Assembly: GCF_900105155.1 (NCBI RefSeq)
Contig: NZ_LT629762.1
Coordinates: 3,463,501-3,527,500, forward strand
Direction of reading: 5' to 3'
DNA length: 64,000 nt
Origin: Pseudomonas prosekii
GTDB lineage: Bacteria; Pseudomonadota; Gammaproteobacteria; Pseudomonadales; Pseudomonadaceae
Shown piece after piece: positions 1 to 7,700 of this stretch (within the stretch, counting starts at the first letter, position 1; the number at the start of each line of letters is the position of its first letter). Position numbers and translations under genes: made by a program. Below the pieces are notes generated by a model. It saw nothing but the letters and a program-made list of their open reading frames with translations. It did no database searches and had not been told where the DNA came from.

Positions 1-167
1 GCGATCCCGCCACCGACAATTGCCACTTCGGCGCCGTGGTTATGCTCGGGAATGCTGCCGAGGCCGGCCGGGTGCTCGATCCAGTCGTCGAACGCGAACG
101 GAAAGTCGGGGCCGAAAATGGTGATCGGTTTCTTACCGTCTGCAGGATGGCGATTGTTCTTGTTCAT
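1..167 (-). CDS. Flavin monoamine oxidase family protein, N-terminal part only
   Basis: The gene is cut by the window edge; about 55 residues are visible, starting at an ATG at 167. Residues about 47-54 (V-A-I-V-G-G-G-I) are the start of a Rossmann FAD-binding motif preceded by a hydrophilic N-terminal extension, as in bacterial flavin monoamine oxidase and tryptophan 2-monooxygenase-like proteins. Such enzymes oxidise amines or amino acids using FAD. An Lrp/AsnC regulator lies upstream on the same strand, which suggests amino-acid-responsive control. Only the fold is supported; the substrate cannot be read from this fragment. Confidence 0.6.
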   Translation of the reverse strand, partial: MNKNNRHPADGKKPITIFGPDFPFAFDDWIEHPAGLGSIPEHNHGAEVAIVGGGI

Positions 168-385
168 GGCTGACCTTGCTGGCGACCCGACGCGGAATGC
201 GCGTCTGAGTATAGGAAAAGATGCCAGCCATTCTAGAGAGCGCAGAACACGTTAATAAGACGCAATGTGTCGTCGTTTTGATAATCAGCTGTGCTTTATG
301 ACGAGCGATTCCTGCGATCTGTAAGTAAATGGTCTTCAACATCATCGTTTGCGGACAATCCGCTATCGCGAGCAGTCTCACTCCT

Positions 386-533
386 ACAAGGGCTGATCCA
401 CATATCCCTGTGGCAGCAGAGCAGGCTCACCTCTACAAGGGCTGATCGCATAACCGTGTGGGAGCCAAGCAGGCTTACTCCACAAGGGCTGATCATATAA
501 CCCTGTGGGAGCCGAGCTTGCTCGCGATGAGGC
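386..533. repeat. Three degenerate tandem repeats of 47-49 bp ending in a REP half-site
   Basis: The block begins with ACAAGGGCTGATC at 386, 435 and 482 (first copy AAGGGCTGATC after CTAC). Each copy continues through ATA..CC.TGTGG.AGC..AGC. The last copy ends in the standard Pseudomonas REP half GAGCTTGCTCGCGATGA. This looks like a REP-type half-element amplified in tandem and then decayed, between the Lrp regulator and the amine oxidase. The rest of the 168-566 gap holds no gene that I can support. Confidence 0.65.
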
Positions 534-566
534 CCGCCCAGACCCTGCAAAACCTCAGAGCCAAAG

Positions 567-1067
567 CTAAACCGGCTGCCCCCGATCAATCTTGCTGCTC
601 AAGATTATCGACGTCGTGGTCTTTTCGACCCCATCCACGCTGCCGATCTGATCCAGCAACTGATCCAGCTGCTCCGGCGAATCAGTGCGCAACCACGCCA
701 CATAATCAAATTCGCCACTCACCGCACACAGTTGCTGCACCTGCGCCATCGCGCTCAAACGCCGCAGCACTTCTTTGCCGGATCGCGGTTGCACGGTAAT
801 CCCGACATACGCCTGCAGCCCGCCATCGACCACGCGTTGCCCCAGGCGCACGCCGTATCCGGTAATCACCCGCGCTTTTTCCAACCGCGCCAATCGCGAC
901 GTGACAGTGGTGCGCGCGATGCCCAGTTGCCGCGCCAGCATGGCGACACTTTCGCGGGCGTTGATTTGCAGGGCGGCGATCAACTGGCGGTCAATTTCGT
1001 CTAGCACGGGCGGGCGAGTGTCGGGCAAAGGGGCGGCTCCAGCGGCATGAAAATCAGTGGTCAGCAT
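567..1067 (-). CDS. Lrp/AsnC family transcriptional regulator
   Basis: A 166-residue protein. After a 20-residue extension, residues about 21-70 form the AsnC-type helix-turn-helix (LDEIDRQLIAALQ, then LARQLGIARTTVTSRLARLE). The rest is the RAM ligand-binding domain (YVGITVQPRSG, FDYVAWLRT). Members bind amino acids as octameric or dimeric regulators and usually control a neighbouring catabolic or export gene. The amine oxidase downstream on the same strand, 399 bp away, is the obvious candidate target. The effector is unknown. Confidence 0.88.
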   Translation of the reverse strand: MLTTDFHAAGAAPLPDTRPPVLDEIDRQLIAALQINARESVAMLARQLGIARTTVTSRLARLEKARVITGYGVRLGQRVVDGGLQAYVGITVQPRSGKEVLRRLSAMAQVQQLCAVSGEFDYVAWLRTDSPEQLDQLLDQIGSVDGVEKTTTSIILSSKIDRGQPV

Positions 1068-1149
1068 GTTACAGCCACATCCTGCAGTGCGCTCGCGACG
1101 GTTGATCGATCATCTTTTGTACCGTTCAGAACATTTTGCCTGCGACAAA

Positions 1150-1178
1150 TTGTCATAAGTAACTAGGTAGTACATAAT
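1150..1178 (+). promoter_or_regulatory. Candidate sigma70 promoter of gcd, with an overlapping small palindrome
   Basis: TTGTCA at 1150-1155 and CATAAT at 1173-1178 are separated by exactly 17 bp, 34 bp before the gcd ATG. The -35 box is half of the near-palindrome GACAAATTGTC at 1144-1154, which could be an operator. Inferred from sequence only. Confidence 0.5.
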
Positions 1179-1211
1179 TTTGCGCTTGTCACACATTGGA
1201 AAACTTTCGAG

Positions 1212-3578
1212 ATGAGTAATTCTGGGGCTGCCGCCGGCAGCAAATGGTTGCTGTTGGGGCTCGGTGTCCTGATCGCGTTGATCGGGCTGGGCCTGGCCGG
1301 TGGCGGTGCTTACCTGGCGACGTTGGGCGGCAGTTGGTACTTCCTGCTGATGGGCCTGGCGATGCTCGTTTCCGGGGTGCTGATCGCTCGGCGCCAGCCG
1401 CAAGGCGCCTGGCTGTACGGCGTGGCGCTGATCCTGACGGCGATCTGGGCGGTGTGGGACAGCGGTTTGGATTATTGGCCTCTGGTGTCACGGGTACTGA
1501 CTTTCGCGGTGATCGGCCTGGTCGTTGCGCTGATTTATCCGACGCTGGTTCGCGCTTCCGGCGCCACCGCAGGGCGCGGTGCATATGGTTTGGCGGGCAT
1601 TCTGGGCATCGGCGTAGTCGCGACGCTGGCCTACATGTTCGTGCCGACCCACGTGGTCAAGAACAGCAGCGAACCTGCGGTGACTCCGGTAAAACCGGGC
1701 ACCGAGCAAAAGGATTGGGCGCATTGGGGCAACACCACGGCCGGCAACCGCTTTGCAGCGCTGGACCAGATCAACAAAGGCAACATCGACAAATTGCAGG
1801 TCGCGTGGACTTTCCAGACCGGCGACATTCCGCAAAGCACCGGCGCTGGCGCTGAAGACCAGAACACGCCGCTGCAAATCGGCGACACGGTCTACACCTG
1901 CACCGCGTGCGGCAAAGTCTTCGCGCTCGACGCCGATACCGGCGCCCAGCGCTGGAAATTCGACCCGCAAGGCACCGCGCCAAACTGGCAGCGCTGCCGT
2001 GGTCTGGGTTATTCCGAGACGCCGACGCCGACGCCGACCTCGTCGGAAGCTCAACCCACAGCCTGTGCGAAACGTCTGTTTCTGCCGACCGGCGATGCGC
2101 GTCTGATCGCGATCAATGCCGACACCGGCAAGCCGTGCGAAGACTTTGGCGACAAAGGCACGGTCGATCTGAAAACCGACATGGGCGAAGTCAAACCCGG
2201 TTACTTCCAGCAAACCTCGACGCCGCTGGTGGCGGGCGACGTAGTGATCGTGGGTGGGCGCGTCGCGGACAACTACTCGACCGGCGAACCGCCAGGCGTC
2301 GTCCGCGCGTATGACGTGCGCAGCGGTGAACTGGTCTGGGCCTGGGATCCGGGCAATCCGAACATCAGCAAACGCCCGCCGCCCGGTGAGACGTATACCC
2401 GAGGCACGCCGAACGTTTGGTCGGCGATGTCCTACGACGCCAAACTCGGCCTCGTTTACTTGCCAACCGGCAACGCGACGCCGGACTTTTTCGGCGGCCA
2501 ACGTACCGAATTCGACGACAAGTGGAACTCGTCCATCGTCGCCATCGACGTGAAAACCGGTCAGGTGCGCTGGCACTTCCAGACCACTCACCACGACCTC
2601 TGGGACTTCGATCTGCCGGCGCAACCGCTGCTTTACGACGTGCCGGACGACAAGGGCGGCACCCAGCCAGCCTTGGCGCAAGTGACCAAGCAGGGCGAAA
2701 TCTTCCTGCTGAATCGCGAAACCGGTGTGCCGATCGCCAAGGTTGAAGAACGCCCGGTGCCACAGGGCAACGTGCCCGGCGAACGCTATTCGCCAACCCA
2801 GCCGTTCTCGGTCGACATGCCGTCCATCGGCAACAAAACCCTGACCGAATCCGACATGTGGGGCGCCACGCCGTTTGACCAATTGATGTGCCGCATCCAG
2901 TTCAAAGGCATGCGCCACGAAGGCGTCTACACGCCGCCGGGCCTGGACCGCGCGCTGCAATTCCCGGGCTCGTTGGGCGGGATGAACTGGGGCAGCGTGT
3001 CGGTCGATCCGAACACTAACTATATGTTCGTCAACGACATGCGCCTGGGCCTGGCCAACTACATGATCCCGCGCGACAAAATTGCCGCCGGCGCCAGCGG
3101 CATCGAAATGGGCGTCGTGCCGCAGGAAGGCACGCCGTTCGGTGCGATGCGCGAACGCTTCCTTTCGGCGGCCGGCATCCCTTGCCAGAAACCACCGTTC
3201 GGGACCATGTCGGCCATCGACCTGAAGACCCACAAACTGATGTGGCAAGTCCCGGTCGGCACCGTGCAAGACACCGGCCCGCTGGGTATCCGCATGCATT
3301 TGCAGATCCCGATCGGCATGCCGACACTCGGTGCTTCGCTGGCAACGCAGTCCGGGTTGCTGTTCTTCGCCGGGACGCAGGATTTCTACCTGCGTGCGTT
3401 CGATACCGGCAACGGCAACGAAATCTGGAAATCGCGTTTGCCAGTGGGCAGTCAGTCCGGGCCAATGACCTACGTTTCGCCGAAGACCGGCAAGCAATAC
3501 ATCCTGCTGACCGTGGGCGGCGCACGCCAGTCGCCGGACCGCGGGGACTACGTGATTGCGTATGCGTTGCCTGAGTAA
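1212..3578 (+). CDS. gcd: Membrane-bound PQQ-dependent glucose dehydrogenase
   Basis: A 788-residue protein of the usual mGDH length. Five hydrophobic segments lie in residues about 13-141, then a periplasmic eight-bladed quinoprotein propeller from about residue 160 (WAHWGNTTAGNRFAALDQIN). It oxidises glucose to gluconolactone in the periplasm and passes electrons to ubiquinone, so it starts the direct oxidative glucose route and causes the acidification used in mineral phosphate solubilisation. It stands alone, with its own promoter and a strong terminator after the stop. PQQ synthesis genes are not in the window. Confidence 0.95.
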   Translation: MSNSGAAAGSKWLLLGLGVLIALIGLGLAGGGAYLATLGGSWYFLLMGLAMLVSGVLIARRQPQGAWLYGVALILTAIWAVWDSGLDYWPLVSRVLTFAVIGLVVALIYPTLVRASGATAGRGAYGLAGILGIGVVATLAYMFVPTHVVKNSSEPAVTPVKPGTEQKDWAHWGNTTAGNRFAALDQINKGNIDKLQVAWTFQTGDIPQSTGAGAEDQNTPLQIGDTVYTCTACGKVFALDADTGAQRWKFDPQGTAPNWQRCRGLGYSETPTPTPTSSEAQPTACAKRLFLPTGDARLIAINADTGKPCEDFGDKGTVDLKTDMGEVKPGYFQQTSTPLVAGDVVIVGGRVADNYSTGEPPGVVRAYDVRSGELVWAWDPGNPNISKRPPPGETYTRGTPNVWSAMSYDAKLGLVYLPTGNATPDFFGGQRTEFDDKWNSSIVAIDVKTGQVRWHFQTTHHDLWDFDLPAQPLLYDVPDDKGGTQPALAQVTKQGEIFLLNRETGVPIAKVEERPVPQGNVPGERYSPTQPFSVDMPSIGNKTLTESDMWGATPFDQLMCRIQFKGMRHEGVYTPPGLDRALQFPGSLGGMNWGSVSVDPNTNYMFVNDMRLGLANYMIPRDKIAAGASGIEMGVVPQEGTPFGAMRERFLSAAGIPCQKPPFGTMSAIDLKTHKLMWQVPVGTVQDTGPLGIRMHLQIPIGMPTLGASLATQSGLLFFAGTQDFYLRAFDTGNGNEIWKSRLPVGSQSGPMTYVSPKTGKQYILLTVGGARQSPDRGDYVIAYALPE

Positions 3579-3597
3579 GGGCTGATACGCAGGGGTG

Positions 3598-3627
3598 AAA
3601 AAGCCGCGCAATTGCGCGGCTTTTTTA
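3598..3627 (+). terminator. Rho-independent terminator of gcd
   Basis: A perfect palindrome AAGCCGCGCAA/TTGCGCGGCTT at 3601-3622, preceded by A residues and followed by T residues. It lies 22 bp after the gcd stop and could act in both directions. Confidence 0.85.
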
Positions 3628-3683
3628 TGGCTTTCCAGTTCAGGTTTTCAGCCGCCGATCACGTACTTATGCCAACACACGAC

Positions 3684-3711
3684 CATAAAAAAGCCCGGCA
3701 TTGGCCGGGCG
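3684..3711 (-). terminator. Terminator of the DUF4258/HTH pair
   Basis: On the minus strand the stem GCCCGGCCAATGCCGGGC is followed by TTTTTTATGG. It lies 22 bp beyond the stop of the HTH gene, so it closes that two-gene unit. Confidence 0.8.
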
Positions 3712-3732
3712 TCAATTCGAAAGCACCAGGCA

Positions 3733-4173
3733 CTACGCGCATGAGCGGTCGTGGTTGTGCCATTCGCCTTCGAATTCCAGGTTCAATTTGTACAGATCAT
3801 GGTCAAGCTTGTTGATGGTATTGATAGCTGCCATCAAATCCGCTCCGCCAGTTTTTGACTCCAGATAAAGCCCTCGCAAGTAGCGGTCGTTCACCAACGG
3901 AATTTTGTCGGTTTTCTCCCAAATCGCAACGGCCTGGCTGGTCAAACCAACAATCTCAGCGAGACTTTCCTGAGACAGTCCAAGCTCTTTCCTCAAAAAC
4001 CTGAATTCAGCGCCTGTCAGCACCGAAGATTTTGCCGCAATAACCTTGCCGATAACGTCGTGTAAGCCCTTTACATCAGTGATTGCGATGGACTCGCCAT
4101 AGGCGGTCTCTTTCACCACGAAGCCGTTGCTGAGCCATACATTTGGCAGCCCGCTTTCCACGTAGTGGTACAT
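3733..4173 (-). CDS. HTH (XRE-like) protein, putative antitoxin
   Basis: A 146-residue protein. Residues about 52-95 carry an XRE/MqsA-type helix-turn-helix (GAEFRFLRKELGLSQESLAE, then SQAVAIWEK). The first 50 residues (MYHYVESGLPNVWLSNGF) match, from memory, a recurring antitoxin-like family encoded directly after DUF4258 genes. It begins 4 bp after the DUF4258 stop, so the two are co-transcribed and probably translationally coupled. By analogy with mqsRA and higBA it would neutralise the upstream protein and repress the shared promoter. DNA binding is well supported; the antitoxin role is inferred. Confidence 0.75.
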   Translation of the reverse strand: MYHYVESGLPNVWLSNGFVVKETAYGESIAITDVKGLHDVIGKVIAAKSSVLTGAEFRFLRKELGLSQESLAEIVGLTSQAVAIWEKTDKIPLVNDRYLRGLYLESKTGGADLMAAINTINKLDHDLYKLNLEFEGEWHNHDRSCA

Positions 4174-4177
4174 AATT

Positions 4178-4501
4178 TCACCCCTTCTTTTTTATCGTGG
4201 TCACTATGACAAGGAATGTCCCTTCGTCGTCGACATCGATTGCGCCAACAATCTCGAGTGGTGAGCCTGCTCTGAACCAGGAAATCGTAAATCTCCAATC
4301 ACCTCCCGGCTGCTGATATGGCCCCTCTCTGATAAGGCCTTTACCCAGACAGTCCATGACATCCGGCATGCTCACACCTCTTTCGATCATCCGTGCCTTG
4401 GCATGCGGGGAATAAAAGATGCGTTCCGACACTTGCGAAAGCGCTCGTATGATCTCGAGTGCTTTCTTCTTGGTCAGTGGAAAAGGAAGAAGGAGGCTCA
4501 T
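4178..4501 (-). CDS. DUF4258 domain protein, putative toxin
   Basis: A 107-residue protein of the size of RelE/MqsR-like toxins. Core features are F-Y-S-P-H-A-K-A-R-M-I-E-R-G-V at about 30-44 and W-R-F-T-I-S-W near 68-74, followed by beta-strand-like V-G-A-I-D-V and F-L-V-I-V-T-T. DUF4258 members have been linked to RelE-like folds, but I know of no characterised activity for this subfamily. It is first in a two-gene unit with an HTH protein. The promoter lies so close that the mRNA leader would be about 10 nt or less, without a Shine-Dalgarno. An mRNA interferase role is a hypothesis. Confidence 0.72.
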   Translation of the reverse strand: MSLLLPFPLTKKKALEIIRALSQVSERIFYSPHAKARMIERGVSMPDVMDCLGKGLIREGPYQQPGGDWRFTISWFRAGSPLEIVGAIDVDDEGTFLVIVTTIKKKG

Positions 4502-4508
4502 TGGTTTT

Positions 4509-4545
4509 CTATAGTATTTATAGGTCGAGCCATCCTAGAGTTCAA
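4509..4545 (-). promoter_or_regulatory. Promoter with embedded operator palindrome for the DUF4258/HTH pair
   Basis: On the minus strand TTGAAC (4540-4545) and TATAAA (4517-4522) are 17 bp apart. The -10 box lies inside the perfect inverted repeat CTATA-n5-TATAG at 4509-4523. An operator over the -10 fits autorepression by the HTH protein. The start codon is at 4501. Confidence 0.55.
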
Positions 4546-4620
4546 GGCTGGATTGTCAATTTCATGAGTGTTTCTGCAGATTACTACTCAGCGGCGCCCG
4601 GAAAACCCAAACCCCAGACA

Positions 4621-4652
4621 CGAAAAAGCCGCGTAATCACGCGGCTTTTTTG
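4621..4652 (-). terminator. Terminator downstream of tRNA-Ile2
   Basis: Stem AAGCCGCGT/ACGCGGCTT with flanking A and T runs, a few bases from the tRNA 3' end. It is nearly the same sequence as the gcd terminator at 3598. Confidence 0.8.
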
Positions 4653-4654
4653 TT

Positions 4655-4731
4655 TGGTGGGCCCACACGGACTTGAACCGTGGACCAAAGGATTATGAGT
4701 CCTCTGCTCTGACCAACTGAGCTATAGGCCC
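4655..4731 (-). tRNA. ileX: tRNA-Ile2 (CAU anticodon, lysidine type)
   Basis: A 77-nt cloverleaf with encoded CCA folds on the minus strand: acceptor GGGCCTA/TGGGCCC, D arm GCTC/GAGC, anticodon loop CTCATAA, T arm CACGG-TTCAAGT-CCGTG. A CAU anticodon could mean Met or Ile2. Here C4-G69, C5-G68 and a G27-U43 pair match E. coli tRNA-Ile2, the TilS substrate that reads AUA. Elongator tRNA-Met has C27-G43. Many annotations would call it tRNA-Met. Confidence 0.82.
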
Positions 4732-4746
4732 TCAGTAGGCCGCGGA

Positions 4747-7700
4747 TTATAACGACGGTTTCTCTGCTGTGCTATCCGAAAAGTCTGAAACTGCGATACG
4801 AAGAAACGTCGCGGCGAATTCCTCGGGCGGCAGGGGCAGGCTGACGATGTAGCCCTGGATCTGTTCGCATCCTTCGGCGGCGAGGAATTGCTGTTGGGCC
4901 TGGGTTTCGACGCCCTCGGCGATGATGGTGAATTGCATGCTGCGGCCGAGCGCGATGATCGCCCGCACGATCGCCGCGTCGTGGGGATCATCCGGTAATC
5001 CGCGGACGAAAGACTGGTCGATCTTGAGGATGTCCAGCGGCAGGCGCTTGAGGTAGCTGAGGGACGAATAGCCGGTGCCGAAGTCGTCGATCGCCAGTTG
5101 CACGCCCAGATGTTTGAGTTGATGCAACACCGCGAGCGCCTCTTCGGCCTGGCTCATGATGAAGTTTTCGGTAATTTCCAGTTGCAGAAAACCGGGCTTG
5201 AGGCGGTTGTCCCGGAGCAGTTGTTCGATGCGGCCGAGCAGATTCGGCTGGCGCAATTGTGCGCCGGCGAGGTTGACCGACAGTGGGCCGAGGCTTTCAT
5301 AGACCTGATTCCACTCGAACATCTGTCGGCACGCGGTCTCAAGCACCCAATCGCCGATCTGCAGAATCATGCCGTTTTCTTCGGCCAGCGGAATGAAGTG
5401 TTCCGGCGGCACGTCGCCGAACGTCGGGTGACGCCAGCGAATCAGCGCTTCGGCGCCGACCAGACGATGGTCGTCGAGGCTGATTTTCGGTTGGTAATAC
5501 AGGTGCAATTCGTTGCGCTCGATGGCGCGGCGCAGTTCGTGTTCCAGCGCCACGCGTTCGCTGGCCTGGGCCGTCAGGTCGCGGGTGTAGCTCTCGACGC
5601 GGTTGCGGCCCTTGGCTTTGGAGCGGTACATCGCCGCGTCGGCGTTTTTCACCAGCGTCGCAACGTCGCAACCGTCCTTGGGGTACAGGCTGCTGCCGAT
5701 GCTCGCGCTGATGAAAAACTCGTGCTCGCCGGCCTGGAACGGCGCGGCAAAACAGTTGAGCAGTTTGTTCGCGATGTGGTCGGCGTCGGTGGCTTGCTGC
5801 AGGCCCGGCAGCAGAATGATGAACTCATCGCCACCGAGCCGCGCAACCGTGTCGATGTCGCGCAGTTGCTCCTTGAGGCGCACGGCGATGCCTTTGAGCA
5901 ACAGGTCGCCGACCGGGTGGCCGAGGCTGTCGTTGATGTGTTTGAAGCGGTCGAGGTCGAGGAACAGCACGGCGCCCTGGCCGCCGTTTTCCTGCTGATT
6001 GTTCAGCGCGGTGAGCAGTCGGCTTTCGAACAATGTGCGATTCGGCAGACCGGTCAGCGGGTCGTGGTGCGCCTGATAGTCGAGTTTGGCCTGCGCGTGT
6101 TTGAGGCTGGAGATGTCGGCGAACACCGCGACAAAGTGCGTGATGAACTGCTCGCGATTGCGCACGGCGCTGATGGTCAGCCAGCTCGGGTACAGCTCGC
6201 CGTTCTTGCGCCGATTGGAAATCTCGCCTTGCCAGTGACCTTCGTCAGTCAACTGATGCCACATCGCCGCGTAAAACGCGCTGTCGTGCAGCCCGGAAGC
6301 AAGCAGGCGAGGGGTGTGGCCCAACGCTTCGCTTTCGCTGTAACCGGTGATTTCGGTGAAGGCGCGGTTGACCGCGCTGATGTGCTGCTGAGTGTCAGTG
6401 ATCAACACGCCTTCCGCGGTGCTCTCGAACACAGTGGCCGCCTGTTGCAGTTTTTCCTGCATCAAGTGGCGTTCGGTAATGTCGCGGGCGATGGTCAGCA
6501 TGCAATCTTCGTCGCCAATCGGCAGCGGCCGGCTCGACACTTCGCAGAGGCGAATCTGCCCGTCGTTGCGGCGGATGTGGCAACTGAAATCGCGGACGAA
6601 ACCATCGCGGTGCAGCAAGTCGAGCATATGTTTGCGTTCGTTGAGATTGACCCAGATGCCCAAGTCCAGCGTCGAGCGGTCCACTGACATTGCGCTGTTG
6701 AAGCCGGTAATGCGGCTGAACCCCTCGTTGACCTCCAGCAGCATGCCGTCGCTCTGCCGCGACAGCAGCAAGCCGTCAGGCGAGGCGTGGAAGGCTTTGG
6801 CGAACTTCTCTTCGGAGGTTTGCAGTTGTTGCTGGGTTTCCTTGAGCTGACTGATGTCGCGCACCACCACCACCAGCGCCGGTGTTTCATCGAGGTCGAA
6901 CGGTTCAGCGGAAATCAGCCCGGTGAACACCTGGCCATTGTTGCGCCGAAAAGGCATTTCCAGGTTACGAATGCTGCCGGCCTGCAAGCGTTGCAGCAGG
7001 CCGGGGCCGACGCCGGGAATGCCCCAAATGTTTAAATTGGTGGCGGTCTGGCCGATGACATCGCTGGCCTTGAGGCCGATCTGCTCTTCGAACGCCTCGT
7101 TGACCTCCAGCAAACAGCCGTCGGACAACCGCGCAATCACCAGGATGTCCGGGCACTGCTGGAACACCGAGGCGAACTTCTGTTCCGACAGGCGCAGCGC
7201 TTCTTCGGTGCGTTTGGCGTCGCTGATGTCGATCATCAACCCGCGCAGCACCGGTTCGTGGCCGTGCTCGATCAGGCTGACGATGTCGCGCACCCACAGG
7301 CAGCGGCCATCGGCGGTGATGACCCGATAATCGACGCTGTGATCGCGGCCGGAGAGGACTTCGTGATCGCAAAAATTCTGCGCACGGGTCAGGTCGGCGG
7401 GGTGAATGATGTTGCGCCAGAAACCCGGAATCAACCAATGGGAGAGGGGATAGCCGAGCAAATCTTCGGCGTGCGGCGACACATAGCTGTAGGTGAAATC
7501 GCTGATCCGCGCTTCCCAGGCAATCGCCGACAGGCTCTCGACCAATCCGCGATAGTGATATTCGCTGCTGCGCAGTTCCTGTTCCAGATCGATGCGCCGG
7601 GCAATTTCCGAGCTCAAGCGCCGATTGATCCGAATCACCACCGCCAACACGGTGAACAAAATCAGCAGACCCGGCAGCCCATAGACCAGCAAATCCGACC

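Noticed and set aside
386..533. CRISPR array
   Set aside because: Three degenerate direct copies with no unique spacers between them and no cas genes; explained by REP half-sites.
458..799. 113-codon frame on the plus strand
   Set aside because: It runs through the tandem repeat and antisense to the Lrp gene; no supporting motif.
1488..3611. Long open frame of 707 codons on the minus strand
   Set aside because: It lies fully antisense to gcd, is His/Arg/Ala-rich with no motif, and is expected from high GC at third positions.
5098..6687. Open frame of 529 codons on the plus strand
   Set aside because: Antisense shadow of rmcA; composition is Val/Gln/Arg-rich and no family is recognisable.
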